In this document: positions 11,063 to 23,469 of the stretch, in pieces | How the letters are laid out: each line of letters begins with the position of its first letter | How positions within the stretch are numbered: the first letter of the stretch is position 1 | Assembly: GCF_964204645.1 (NCBI RefSeq) | Contig: NC_134035.1 | Location: 11,160,501-11,224,500, forward strand | Length of the DNA: 64,000 nt | Direction: 5' to 3' | Origin: Tubulanus polymorphus | Lineage: Eukaryota > Nemertea > Palaeonemertea > Tubulaniformes > Tubulanidae | The notes under the pieces: generated by a model | What the model saw: only the letters and a program-made list of their open reading frames with translations | Database searches by the model: none | What the model was told of the DNA's origin: nothing | Made by a program: the position numbers and the translations under genes

Positions 11063-11725
11063 TGAGGCCTCACTGCCCCCATCTATCTACAAAGTGTGCT
11101 GAGTGATGTCAATGACGGGCATATCTGCGGGATTGCGCGGGATACAAATGGAGCGGTTATACTGGATTGTCACGCTACTAGCATTCATTGTGTCCTTGTG
11201 ACCACCCGGATGAGGGATGATTCTACTGTCACGCTCTTTGTTTCTGGTATTCTGAGTCGGCTGAGGGATGATTCTACTGTCACGCTCTTTGATTTCTAGT
11301 TTGAGTGCTAGTTTTCATTGTGTCCTTGTGACAACCCCGGTCAGTGGATGAAGTCTCTCGTCGGCTTGTGAGTGCTAGTTTCATTGTGTCCTTGTGACAA
11401 CCTCGGTCAGTGGATGAAGTCTCTTGTCACGCTTTTGAGTGCTAGTTGAGATCCTGAATCTCAACCCGGTCAAGCTGGTTGTACTGTGCTATTTGTGTTT
11501 CGTGCAATTTTACAGGTTTGTCAGTTACTGACGTCGCCCAGTACATCCTGCAGTTAGATGGGGAATGTGAGGCGTTGTCATTCTGGTTTTCGCGTTCTGT
11601 ATGAGGGCGTGTAGAGGGCAGTATATTCCTGGCTGGCTCATTGTCTGGTGTTCTCGGCATGTGACCAGCGATGGAGAGCTGAAAAGCTTTCGAACATTAG
11701 TTTTGTTCCGTACCAGGTTTTCATC
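10920..11725. repeat. Long imperfect inverted repeat (about 240-bp arms)
   Basis: The arm at about 10920-11160 matches the reverse complement of about 11490-11725. Shared blocks include CCCTCTACACGCCCTCATAC against GTATGAGGGCGTGTAGAGGG (perfect) and AACAAAACTAATGT against ACATTAGTTTTGTT. Divergence elsewhere is moderate, by eye near 25-30%. The spacer holds short tandem repeats. A transcript would fold into a long hairpin; it could equally be a foldback transposon. Confidence 0.8.
11195..11450. repeat. Short tandem repeats in the inverted-repeat spacer
   Basis: Repeated blocks: GAGGGATGATTCTACTGTCA twice, TCATTGTGTCCTTGTGAC three times, and GGTCAGTGGATGAAGTCTCT twice. Copies are interleaved, as in a small higher-order array. 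Confidence 0.85.
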
Positions 11726-12149
11726 ACTCTTTTCTTTTTTTTCATTTCAGGACTCCCAAGAAGTTGAAGAAGATGCTGAAGGTGACTACAACGAAGACGA
11801 TGCCAAAAAAGAACACTGAACTCAGCAATATTGAAAGTTAAGTTGATACACATGTAAATTACGATGCGTGATACGGAAAGGATTGTGTAACTACAGAATA
11901 TCGTTCTTTTACTCATTTCAGGTTAATCCGGAAAGGCCCATCTAAAATCTGCCCACCAGAAGTGCCCACAAAAGACTCCACCTTGAAGTACCACCAAACA
12001 CCTGTCGCAAAGACCTGTCGCAACCGAACCTGACAGTCTTGCATGGCTCATCCTGCATGGCAACAGGAAAACATACATACATAAAGCTAAGTTGATTTTT
12101 CATATCTGGGGTAGAATGCATAGGTGCTGGTCAAGCTCACTATCTCCGC

Positions 12150-15100
12150 ACTACTTTATTGAGGCTCTGTGGCCGGTAGTAAATTGAAATATAGCTAGGC
12201 AATGATTGCTTGAATATTTACAATATTAGACGAAATGATTGAGTGAGGTCCTTTAAATATTCTTTGGTCTGATAATTAAAATGTAGATTGGTCAGTTATT
12301 GATTAAAAGATTTTGTAAGTACGTACAATTAAGGTAAATTCAATATCTTATGTGACATTTGAAATTATTTGAATGTACCGTAGATATTTCAGGCCTCATA
12401 TGACTATTGTTTAACTGACAATCAAGATCTAGATAGGACAATTTTTACTAAAAGATATATCAATTAAACTTTATCGTTGGTTGATAGATTTTTCTTTACA
12501 AATAATATATTGATAAATTTATCAAGATTGAGATTGAGGCCATACTTTACAATATATACTGTGTGCTGCCTCACACATAACAGTTATGAATTTCATAAGA
12601 TAGTGTCTAGGGCTCTATCGAGGTCTGGTGTTATATGGGGAAAACTATGGACTACGGGTCTTTATGAAACAGTGATTTGGTCGCAACACTTCGATAAATC
12701 CAGAATAAACCAAAGCTTTAATTGATTTAATTCATTCCTGAAACACTGTGTCTTGCTTTGGGCGACGCATGATAATTGTTGTTTGACTGAAAATTAGCAT
12801 ACAGCCAGGAAAAATGGCTTAGATATTCACAATTAAGATGAATTCAATATTTGATGTTAGATCAAAAACTTTTTATATCACAAATATTTATTGATCAGAA
12901 ATATAGCTGAAATATATAATATAATCGAGCACATCTATAAGTAAATCGGTCTCATTGACTGATCAGTTCTGTATCGCCAACTGCCGCGCTTACGACGACT
13001 AGCCATGCTTTTCATTATTGGCAAAATTTACTAAAACCTAACTGATTCAATTAATATCTAAAAGCCATACTGTGTGTCAAGTGACGCATATTAGATATAG
13101 TTTAACTGAAAATTAGAATCTAAGATGAATTACTCATTAACGTATTACTTAGATCCATTAAGGTTAATTCAATTGTTATGTGAAATTATTTCTAATTCCA
13201 TGGACATTTAAAATGTAGCTGATACATGTGTATCTGAGCACATTTATTTATCTGTATCTAAGTGGACCTATGGTGTCTTCACACAGCTGTATTAGTTTTG
13301 ATACATATTGCCAAAATCATTTAACGCAGATTTACTTCCGATCGAATCTGTGCACAAATACATTCCTGGATTTGGAAGGGGGAATATTTCAATTTCACTG
13401 TGTATGTCAGATTGAAAGCCTTATTCTGACAGGATATCCTAAACTTAGGTCTTATTCCTCTTGCTAATAGCTCTCTTTTACTAACCCCTCTCCTTCAAAC
13501 TATTTTCTAGCATCATGACTCGCACCGCACCAGGGAGGTCCGGTCATAACAAGGTCTTTCGGTCCTTATACACAGTGTACTATATAAGGGAAATAAAGAT
13601 TATATAGCCATTCGGCTAAGGGAATTTCTAATTTACCACTAAAAATATGCTTTTTTATCTTTAATTTCTGATGAATTCAAATAGTGACGAATTCACCACA
13701 TCTGAAATTCTACTCATGTAGATTTTCAGGCTCCATATAAATATTGTTCAACTGACTATTTAAATATAGCTAGTATGATTACTAATTAATGGTTCGCTTA
13801 GATACCTAGAATTCAATTAAAATCAATTCAATATAATGAATATGAGTGAAACTTATTCAAAATTGCGCAGTGGATGAGACGACTGTATCGTGCAATGTCA
13901 TCTGCGTCTAACTGGGCCACATGTGTGTGGGATCTGTTGAATCAGTTAGGTTTTGGGGAATTCTGGGTTAGTTAAGCTAGGTATCAAAAGCTCTGATGCA
14001 AAATCAGCAGTTCTAATAGTGATTAATTCAAATTCGTACCGGATCTGAAATTCTTCTCGTGTAGAAATTTCAAGCCCCATATAAAATATTGTCCGAGACA
14101 ATTTCAATTATAGCTAGGACATTATCAATTAACTAATTGATTAGGTATCTAATTCAGCATTTTCATATATGGTGAAAGTGCTCAAATCTAAACCATAGGG
14201 GTTGATAAGACAACTGTATTGATATATAAAGAGTACTGGTTAACTGTTTTAACTCTGACTCTTGTGCGTGGGATTTATTGAATCTTTAAGGCTTTGCAGA
14301 ATTCTGGATTTGTTGAGGTGTGGGAATGATTCAAGGTTTCTTAAATCTGTAGAACCATGTTACTTATAGGATCAGTGTGCTCAATGCTGGCAGCGCACTC
14401 ACTCTTCCGTTAGTTACATTATCATAATTACAAGATCATTGTATATATTAGGAGCAATATTTAGAATTAATGAAATGGATTAGAATACCATTTACTGGGT
14501 ACAGATGTCACCACCTAGGGGTAGAAAGTTTATTAACTGACGATGAAGTAAATTTGCTAATTCGAACATGGTTTAGCTGACAATCGAAATATATATATGC
14601 CAATATTACTAGCAGGTTTGCACTGTATGATGGCCTGGGTTTCAATAAAAGACACATCAAGAATTTCAAGAAGATAGAATAGAAAACAGTTCAAAAACGA
14701 TTTGATAAGATTGATTATGCATTACTAAATTTGTTGTAACTCTGGTATTCCTAGAGATGACTATAGATGCTTTAGTTGAATTGTTGTTAAACTAAAAATT
14801 ATCAACCATTGCTTAGATATTTAGAATATAGATGAATTACTATATGAGTTGAATTTTATAAATATCATTTAAGACTATTATAAAAATCTACATAACGATC
14901 CACATTGCTGATCTTATATATGAATTGACATGATAATTATGATCAGTGATATTCGAAAGGATTTTCTGCTCAAAAGGTTCTGCTCTTTTCTTCAGCTTGC
15001 CGTTTCAGACTGATTGGAAGATAGTTTGAATGAACCGGAATCGAATTTCCCAATTATGTACTTCGATTTCAGACATACTCGAGAAAAATTACAATAAACT

Positions 15101-16620
15101 TTGAAAAATTAGACAAATTTAAACAGTGAAAACGACAAAAAAATTAAAGTAAGACAAAATTCTCCCACCTTGTAAACTTTCGGACTAGTTACATGAAAAA
15201 AAGACCAAATATTGTAAAATATAGTTATTTCCAAAATCTCGATGTTTTAAATTAGGCAGAAAAAAATAGATAAAATTATTCAACCTTGTAAACTTTCGGA
15301 CTAGTTACATGAAAAAAAGACCAAATATTGTAAAATATAGTTATTTCCAAAATCTCGATGTTTTAAATTAGGCAGAAAAAAATAGATAAAATTATTCAAC
15401 CTTGTAAACTTTCGGACTAGTTACATGAAAAAGACCAAATATTGTAAAATATAGTTATTTCCAAAATCTCGATGTATTAAATAAGCCAGAAAAAAATAGA
15501 TAAAATTATTCAACATTGTAAACTTTCGGACTAGTTACATGAAAAAAAGACCAAATATTGTAAAATATAGTTATTTCCAAAATCTCGATGTTTTAAATTA
15601 GGTAGAAAAAAAATAGATAAAATTATTCAACCTTGTAAACTTTCGGACTAGTTATATGAAAAAAAAGACCAAATATTGTAATATATAGTTATTTCCAAAA
15701 TCTTGATGTATTAAATTAGGCAGAAAAAAATAGATAAAATTATTCAACCTTGTAAACTTTCGGACTAGTTATATGAAAAAAAGACCAAATATTGTAATAT
15801 ATAGTTATTTCCAAAATCTTGATGTATTAAATTAGGCAGAAAAAAAGTTAACCCCAATCAGTCACTTAATATGTGCTTCAACTATTTAAACGGTGAAAAC
15901 GACCAAAAAAATTGAAGTTAGACAAAATTATTAAACGTTGTAAACTTTCGGACTAGTTAATAAAAAAAAGACCAAATATTGTAAAATTATCTTCAACCTT
16001 GTAATATAGTTATTTCCAAAATCAGAATTAGGCATAATAAAAGATTGTTTGAATGAACCGGAACCCCGAATTACCAATTATGTTCTTGGACTTAGGAAAA
16101 AAAGATCTGTAAAAACGACCGCCGATCACTTCCGATTTTGAAAAAAACTACCGTTTCGCTCCCGGCAGGTGTGGTAGGTTTGTAAGGGACACCAACTCGA
16201 AAAGTCAAACGAGAGCTTGAGGTCAACAACTCATCAAAGATCTGCCGATTAGAGAACAGTGCACAGAAACCAACCGACTTAGGAGATCCTCGTCGATGAT
16301 GAAACCAGCAATCATAAAAGGTAACTTGATATACGGTACATGGAGTTATTACGATGATTTCTAAATGTCGTGATTACAGGATATATTTCTTTACTCATTG
16401 CAGCTAAGTTTCAACTATAAGAAAGAGACCAGCTTAAAATCAATTACTCATCTGAATCTACGGATTTGAACAACCCACAGAAGAATCAAACTCATTAGAT
16501 GGAAATTACCGGTATATAGAAATTTCAGGCCTCATATGAATATCATTTGATAAGTGATTATCATCGAAATCTATTTACCTGTCCACATGGCTGATCTTAG
16601 AACTTTTATCTTTACTAGTC
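12150..16620. repeat. Degenerate tandem array, period near 340 bp
   Basis: Diverged copies of a unit containing a block like TTTCAGGCCTCATATGA, then TATTGTTTAACTGACAAT, then TAGCTAGGAC and GATGAATTCAATAT recur near 12386, 12765, 13085, 13722, 14066, 14560, 14775 and 16520. The best spacing is 344 (13722 to 14066); 12386 to 13722 is about four periods. Identity is low, so this is an old array. Nothing coding was recognised inside. Confidence 0.55.
15165..16025. repeat. 116-bp minisatellite, about seven copies
   Basis: Units start with TTGTAAACTTTCGGACTAGT near 15171, 15287, 15403, 15517, 15634, 15751 and, after a spacer, 15940; spacings are 116, 116, 114, 117, 117 and 189. Each also carries ATAGTTATTTCCAAAATC and AAATAGATAAAATTATTCAA. 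Copies differ by few bases, so it is much younger than the 340-bp array it interrupts. Confidence 0.97.
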
Positions 16621-17241
16621 TTACGCCTTAAATTTTTCAAACGATTACTCCAAGCTTAAACATTGATGAACTAGTCCTACTACTGCAATTATTTATTGGG
16701 GTTTAAATCAGCAATCGACGTCAATGAACCTAATTCTGATTTTGGAAATAACTATATTAACTATGTGAAAAACACGGTGGCTTGTAATTTGAAATGACAT
16801 GTAAGTTATGATAAATCTGTCTAAAATGTTTTGCTTTCTTCACTTTGTTTCAGTCAAACTACATCCCGGAAATAATGGTCTGAAGAAGACACCCACAACG
16901 ATTACTGATTGACCCATTTGCTGATGAAAACTGCAGAAGCCCAAATGAGAAGTTTAGGAGCCAGCGACGGATTAATCACTGAATGATGGATTCTTCTACA
17001 ATCGGTGATTTCTATAAAACATTTTATCAGGAGCAGCAGAGACAATAGTGAATCTTATAAACACTGATTCAAGTGACAAAGTTAATGGATTATCTCATAA
17101 ACACTGATTCACGATAAACAATAGCGGACTTCTGTAGTAAAGTATTGGTTTTTTGCTTATCACCTTTTTCAAACCAGTCTGATGGATAATATAGTGTTTT
17201 CGAGGAAACTATTTGATAATGTTTATGCAATGTGAGAGTCT

Positions 17242-17247
17242 AATAAA
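17242..17247 (+). terminator. Candidate polyadenylation signal
   Basis: AATAAA at the end of the possible transcription unit at 10.6-17.3 kb. Confidence 0.35.
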
Positions 17248-17260
17248 AGCTAAGCTCCAT

Positions 17261-20200
17261 TAATGCACAATTTTGGTCTTTGATCCTTGGTCAATAGATA
17301 AGTCAAGTTAGTCACTAGGGGTAAATGGTCGTGTTGAGTGCCTAGTTTTGACTTGTAGGTCTCTTGAGTTAACTCCTAAACTGAGATATAGTTTCAACAT
17401 GAATTGTGAGTTTAATCTTCCAACTTACCATAGTTAAACATAGTCAACTGTGGCTATTTGTCCGTGTAGATATCACATAGTTAGGAAACATAGAACATAA
17501 CCTTAGACCAGTGTTGATGTACAAATATTAACTATTTGCTGAATTGTAGATGTACAAATTTGATGGCATTGATATTTTCGAAGGTAACCAATATGAAAAA
17601 TTTGAAACAAAGTAGATTTCGATTAAAGCCTCCATCAATCTGTTTGATGATCATACCTACGTATTTGAAAACTAAAGCTTCTGAAAGGAGACCATTATTT
17701 ACATTTGAGAGGTAAAGCTAGGAATAACAAGGCATAAAGTTATAGCTAGGACTAATTTGTAACGTTTTAACATTGTTTATAGCTGATTGAACTTCTTTTA
17801 TTGTAATGGGTAAATCCATATCACGAGATGGCTCTCGTGAATAATCACTTAGCTTCAAATCGGGTGTATAATGATTATTAAGGAGTGGCGGTGAATCAGT
17901 AGCGCTTTCTTAAAATGGGCCCAGAACTTTACAGTGAAAAAATGCCTGCAGTTGTAAATAGAGGAGTATAAATAATACATAACTACAAACTAAAAGTACA
18001 TAAATTAATTCTAAAAAATAAAAAAAACCAATAAATAATAAATAGAATAAACAACAATACAAACAAACAACAAATTAATATTCTATTTACATGAAAAGGC
18101 ATTTTTTCAAATATTTATCAACAAGGTTCTTCATTTATCGAACAACCTTCCCTAAGTATAGCGAAAACCAGAGATCTTTTCTTTTGTTATTCAAAGCATT
18201 CTATCAACTCAGTTATTGTAATGAACAAAACAAATAACCATAAACCTTAACTAAATCGAAAACATTTAAAAAAATAACTGATATGATAGAATGCTGTGAA
18301 TAACTGTGATGAAAGAACGACCCATCCTTTCAACTAGCCGCGCTCAATCACTGCTGTGACTGTTTATTGTTATACATGGGTAGACTTACTATCTAAAATC
18401 TGGTACATACATTTTACTTTTTAGAAAGAATTTAAAACAGCTATAAACTTAAGTTATTGATGTTATTGATTAGTTACCGATTGTATAATTATATTGAAGC
18501 CGCCAGGAAAAACGTCAGAATACTTAGTATGTAATGTCAAGGTGTTTGGAAATCCTTAAGACAAGGCAAAGTTGGCAAAATTATAGTTTTCTAGTGAAAG
18601 TACTGATTAATTGATACTAAGAGTTCCCGAGTGAATCTGAGTTTCTCATCTCTAGTTTTAATGCTTTTATGTTGGAGACTGTTATTGTAACACAGTTCGC
18701 GTGTTTGTATATTAGGAACTTGCATGATGATTCCTCGGTTAAGATATTATTGTTGCGTGAATAAAACGATGTACATTTTCATCATTCATGTTAAAACTTT
18801 TTAGTTAAGTTTTATAGCAAAAATTTCTCTTTGGCGCTTTTCAGTGGTTCATAAAATACTGATTTAATCAAGGCCCTGTCGAAAATAGCGAGAGCATAGA
18901 ATATTTGTTTTGATTATCAGTTTAACCGCGTCTGTGTGTGGCCTGTAATATCTGGACAAGAATTTCTGATCTTTATATAGAGTTGTATTTATATCTACTA
19001 TCAAGTTGAATAAAACAATTAAGAAGTTACCGTAGCTTCATCAGTCAAACCATATTTATTTGAAAATACTTGATTTATCTTAAATTATCACGAAGAAAAA
19101 CCTTTATAATAGTTTGCAGGGTTTGATCTGAGGAATAAATGCCACTTGACCTAGGGGCAAGCATATATGTAATATCACTTGCCCCCTCAAAAATCAACTT
19201 GCTCTACATGAATAGTCCGATTGTGCCACAATAATCCCTTGCATCGAGTGGGATAAAAGCTTTGAGACATAGAATTACACAAGCCCGGTGGATGAGTGAT
19301 TATGATAACCTTCATGCCCTAATGAAAATATACTTGTCCCGGGCAATTGGACTAGTGCTTAAATCAGACCCTGCTTTGTTTCAAATGTAAAATTTGTGAA
19401 AAAGTAGTTGATAATGTTTGAAGAAATCTCTTAAAGACGAGGAAAATTTGGCAATGTTTTTAGTTTTCCAGTAATAATCAAGATTAATTAGTTAACCTTA
19501 CGCTTTCCAGAGTGAGTGAATTTGTAGGCTTAATGTTTTTTCTTGATAATTATAATGTCCTCAATCTCGATGTCATTTGAAAAGTTGACGATGATAGATT
19601 CATATTTCATGAAATATAACAAAGTGTCGGTTATATTGACCTCATGAATTGTCAAATTTGACTTTCAGACTAGTCCTTTTTCCGGTGTTTTATGGATCAA
19701 AGTTTACAACTCTGTGTATTTTTGTTATTTTCCCATTGATGCAAATTGTATGAATCAGCTGTAGTGGAAATGTATCATATAAAAAAAAGTTAATAATTTG
19801 ATATGTGAAAATAAAATGATGTAAAGAATGTAAATCAGATTGATTAATCCTACGCTTTCCAGAGTATTTGGCCAGGTTTATCTCTGGTTTTAGTGCGGGG
19901 GCCATGGACAATTGAGTCCATGGTTGGGCCATAGCCCTTTTTGTTTTAGAGTCTATGTTTGGACCAAGGGGCGTATAAACACTCATTTATAGTTTATACG
20001 CCTATGGTGGTTGGACTAGTTGTTTTTTGAAAGTCCACGTGTTTGAGGAGCTTGCGTTATAATTCCTCGAGCAATCCTGGCATTTTGTATAATTCTTGTA
20101 TGCGAATAAATATGATTTTGAAATTTGTCATTCGTTGAGTTAAGCAACAAGTGTTACTAAAACGAAGCACTACTAAATAAAAAAACTATATGCACCAGAG

Positions 20201-21900
20201 AAAAACCGACCAATTTACGTTACATATGCATATGTTTATATCTGGTATTGCCTACACTTATTAGCATAGATGGTTGAATACACCTATAGCACCCCTAGTG
20301 ATGATTTCTAATGAGTGCAATAGCTCATCGGACTTCGTTTTAGTCATGCATAGTTCTTACACCTCTAAGTGCATAGGTCATAGTTTTAGTAGTGCATAGT
20401 TTTAATAACGCCCCCATTTCACTGCCCTTCTCTTAATTAAATTCACTGCTTTTCACGGCCGGTCCGTGAATCATTTACAAACCCTGGCAGTTGAATCAGA
20501 TGCAGTTTCCTGGAAAACTTTTAACTAGGCCACCACATGACGCACGCTTTTCATATACAGTACACGCACAGATTATTACATCGCGGCGAGTCTTGTGGCG
20601 CGCACGTCTGTGAAGCACGGCGGAATATACGTGAAGGCGCATATTCTTCTGAACAAAAAGCAGTTCCAACGACAAATAGATTGATTAATATGTGGCTGCC
20701 TGGGGCCTTTCTTTGATGGTAAATAATGTGTGTGAAGTGACGCATTCTGATGAATTCAATAGGGGAGAGATGGAGAGGGGAGTCTGTAATTCAACAGGAA
20801 AAGTTTCATAACGTTTGAAGAACACATGAAGATGCCAAAAGCAAGATGAGCTTAGATTATCCTGGTTGCACCGCCTGTTTTTGAATAATATATTCAGAAA
20901 GCACTACGCGATGTTCTTTGTGTTCTCATCGGCTATCATGTGTTCTAAATCCGCGCCTATCATGTCTTCTAATTGCCTATCATCGGTTCAGTCATAGCGA
21001 TTTTCATTTTAGCGAATCAACCTGTCACCTTAGGCCTTGGGCCCTGACATGACAGGTTCTGGAAACTCTGCAGACAGACCTAAATCAAAAAAGTGCAGAA
21101 ACATACAATTTCGAAAAGTTGTTTAGCGCGGTTGTAATAGTATCCAATACAATAAAACTTTATTGGCGCGGTTAGCTTCAATTCAATATTATATTGGATG
21201 CTGGCAATGTTTTAAAAACAAGATGTAAGAACAAAGTTACAAACTCCTAGCAAGCAACGACACTTGTCCATGTTTGTAATGTTGAAGTTTCTTCATAAAG
21301 CCAGTCCCCCTCCTCACAGCGGGGCCTGACACAAAAGTTTCTGACCCCAGCTGGCCCATATCCAACTATGCTATGTACTTCTTGACTTCGATTAATCTCT
21401 TCTACTAGCCGTTGTTCCCCAAACAAGAAGAAGAAGTTGTAGGGAACCCGTAACAACGACTGGTATTGAGACTAGGTACCGTACTTCTACTACTCTACTG
21501 TACTTAGGACTACTGAGACCGTCCACTGTTTGTGTCAGGCCCGGCCATAGTGAGTAACCTGTCTGTGGTTTAGTTTCACGATCGGATATTTTCACAAACC
21601 ACATGGTATAAGCCCATCTGATAATAAAAAGCTTACCACCAACGATTAGGTAACTAACTAGCCCAGCCAGTCCTCCCTGACCCTGTGCTCACTCCTATTA
21701 ATCTTCCTATTCGCCTGTCTTCGGCTCAGGATCCAGTTTCATAATGATTAACTCCTATAAAATCAAGATAACATGTAAAATGTATTCTTAGCCCTGAATA
21801 ACTGAATTACGAGGTGGCCATCATCTCTTAGCTTTGATCAATTAATTTAATCTCAGTTCTGTCAATCGCTTAAAGCTTATACGGTTTATTGACAAATCTA
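17261..21900. other. Intergenic DNA, no gene recognised
   Basis: AT-rich sequence on both strands without a coding region I could support. Apparent ORFs (for example the minus-strand one near 19700-19986) have no recognisable domain or splice partners. One dispersed repeat lies at 21555-21660. Confidence 0.6.
21555..21660 (+). repeat. Copy of a ~100-bp dispersed repeat
   Basis: Reverse orientation of the family at 2606-2710, beginning CTGTCTGTGGTTTAGTTTCA and ending near CGATTAGGTAACTAACT. Intergenic. Confidence 0.75.
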
Positions 21901-21934
21901 ATTTTAAACATATCTTACAAACATTGATGTACAG

Positions 21935-22050
21935 CACAGGGGCTTGTCACAATTTGATGGAGGCAGATGGATGATACCAGTAGGCCTATCCCTTTTCTTT
22001 TTAGGGATATGTTTCATCCATCCTCCACCAAATTGTGACAAGCCCCTCTG
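21935..22050. mobile_element. hAT-like MITE with 8-bp target duplication
   Basis: Terminal inverted repeats CACAGGGGCTTGTCACAATT and AATTGTGACAAGCCCCTCTG flank a short centre. The element sits between exact 8-base direct repeats ATGTACAG at 21927-21934 and 22051-22058. An 8-bp duplication with CA(G/C)-rich ends fits the hAT superfamily. Related element: 26507-26665. Confidence 0.85.
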
Positions 22051-22627
22051 ATGTACAGGAGGAACATAGGATGCATGTGCCCTTTTTGTCTACAAAGATA
22101 ATCTGTGCAATGTAGGGAATATACCTAATACATGTATTGCCTTTGAAGGATATCAAAGTATCCTTTTGGGATGTAACAAGTCCTTCAAAATTGGCCTCTG
22201 GATCAGCCCTGAAATAATATCCAGATTATATTGGTCTCTGATTTGACAGTATGATTATTTTTGAACAGAAAATGTATGAAATGGATGAGAGATTCAGTTA
22301 CAACCTCGAAAAAGTTAGAATAAACTTTTTATATCATCAACTGTGGGTTTCGCTTATCAACTTCGAAAACTTAGAATAGGCCTATATCACTTTTCCCAGT
22401 CACTTATGAAATACCAGTTAGTGTTATTATACAAAAGTTATTCACAATGTTTTAATGCAACTCTGTATTGATTCCCATTCAGAGTATTCTATGAGTTATT
22501 GCATGAGTCTGCGGCACTGGCTACAACCGCATTATTATTATTATTGCAAAATCGCGATCACCTATTGAGACCCGAACGAATTTACTTTCCTTTTCATTAA
22601 TAAACGCTACTTTTATTTAGCATCAAT

Positions 22628-22851
22628 CAGGATTAATTGATCGCGGCGGTATCGGCGAGATTGCCGCCGCCGTCATCGTCGTCGGTCCGGAGGAACTATT
22701 GATTTATCGCGATATGTCGTCTATGGTTACAGGTAGAATGTTTAACATCTCGCTGGCGTGTAGAGCTATCAACTACATCAACAATAGAGGACAGTCCGTA
22801 GTAATGATTGTATGTGACGCACAGCCACTGTTGAAAAGGCTAATTCATTGG
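22628..22851 (+). other. Unassigned exon-like ORF
   Basis: GC-rich open block after an acceptor-like CAATCAG, ending at a perfect GTAAGT donor near 22852. The frame reads LIDRGGIGEIAAAVIVVG, then YRDMSSMVTGRMFNISLA and AINYINNRGQSVVMIV. I do not recognise the family and found no matching next exon. It could be an exon of an unrecognised gene, an upstream exon of the coiled-coil gene read in a non-coding way, or chance. Confidence 0.22.
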
Positions 22852-23469
22852 GGTAAGTGTTTTGTATTATTGTTCGATATTGAATGAACACAATAATCTA
22901 AACCGATGTATCTAAATAGGTGAAGATGTCCCATTGTATATTTGAGGAATTTACAGGAACCACAAAATATCAACTAGCTACTGATCATCAGCTTTAATGA
23001 AGTAGGCTAGTAGCATCTGAAGGTTCCAGTAGGCCTATTGTAAACAACAAGATTTCAATTGTTGCACTCTTCAATATTGTCCGAATCAACCAGATTAGGC
23101 AGTTTTGTATTTATAATTAGAATTGTTTGATTTGTATAAAATAGCCAACCCCTTAGCTCGATTGGTTTAGCTATAGAAATGCCTTTAAGCCAGTTTGATT
23201 ATGATTAGGTTATGATCCGTAATCCTTAATTCGATGTTTGCCCAGGAATAAATCCTATTTATTTTTGTCGTAGTCCTTACAAAGTCAGAATCAGAAAATT
23301 TCTCTTTACTTTGTAGTTTTAAGAGAAGTGTGCGTTGATGGATCTCAACTAGAATAGTTAGGTGTCCAGGTCTTCTTGTTGCTCCTAGATTTGTTGTTGG
23401 TTTAGGAAATTCAGTAAAGTTTTCCATCACCATTGATAAAACACTGGATCCGTGTTGTGACGATAAGAT

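Larger units (their letters stand above)
10640..17260 (+). ncRNA. Possible spliced non-coding or decayed transcription unit
   Basis: No long ORF, but exon-like blocks flanked by splice-like signals occur on the plus strand: about 11751-11835 (acceptor TTTCATTTCAG), about 11923-12085 (acceptor CTCATTTCAG), a block ending near 16310 at a GTAACT donor, one starting near 16405 after CATTGCAG, and a last one starting near 16855 after TTTGTTTCAG. AATAAA lies at 17242-17247. The intron segments before the 11923 and 16405 blocks resemble each other (TTACGATG, then a TTTACTCATT pyrimidine tract), so exon-intron units seem duplicated. The blocks contain stops in every joined frame I tried. This is a hypothesis; strand and exon borders are inferred. 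Confidence 0.28.

Noticed and set aside
13668-13710. C/D-box snoRNA-like TGATGA ... CTGA with a short terminal stem in the 340-bp array
   Set aside because: Only 37 bases from box to box, no internal boxes, and the related copy near 14025 has lost the C box.
13855-13900. Hairpin ATTGCGC ... GTGCAAT as a microRNA precursor
   Set aside because: Stem too short and not preserved in the neighbouring repeat copy.
19690-19986. Minus-strand ORF of 98 codons
   Set aside because: No recognisable domain, no splice context, and AT-rich composition typical of the surrounding intergenic DNA.
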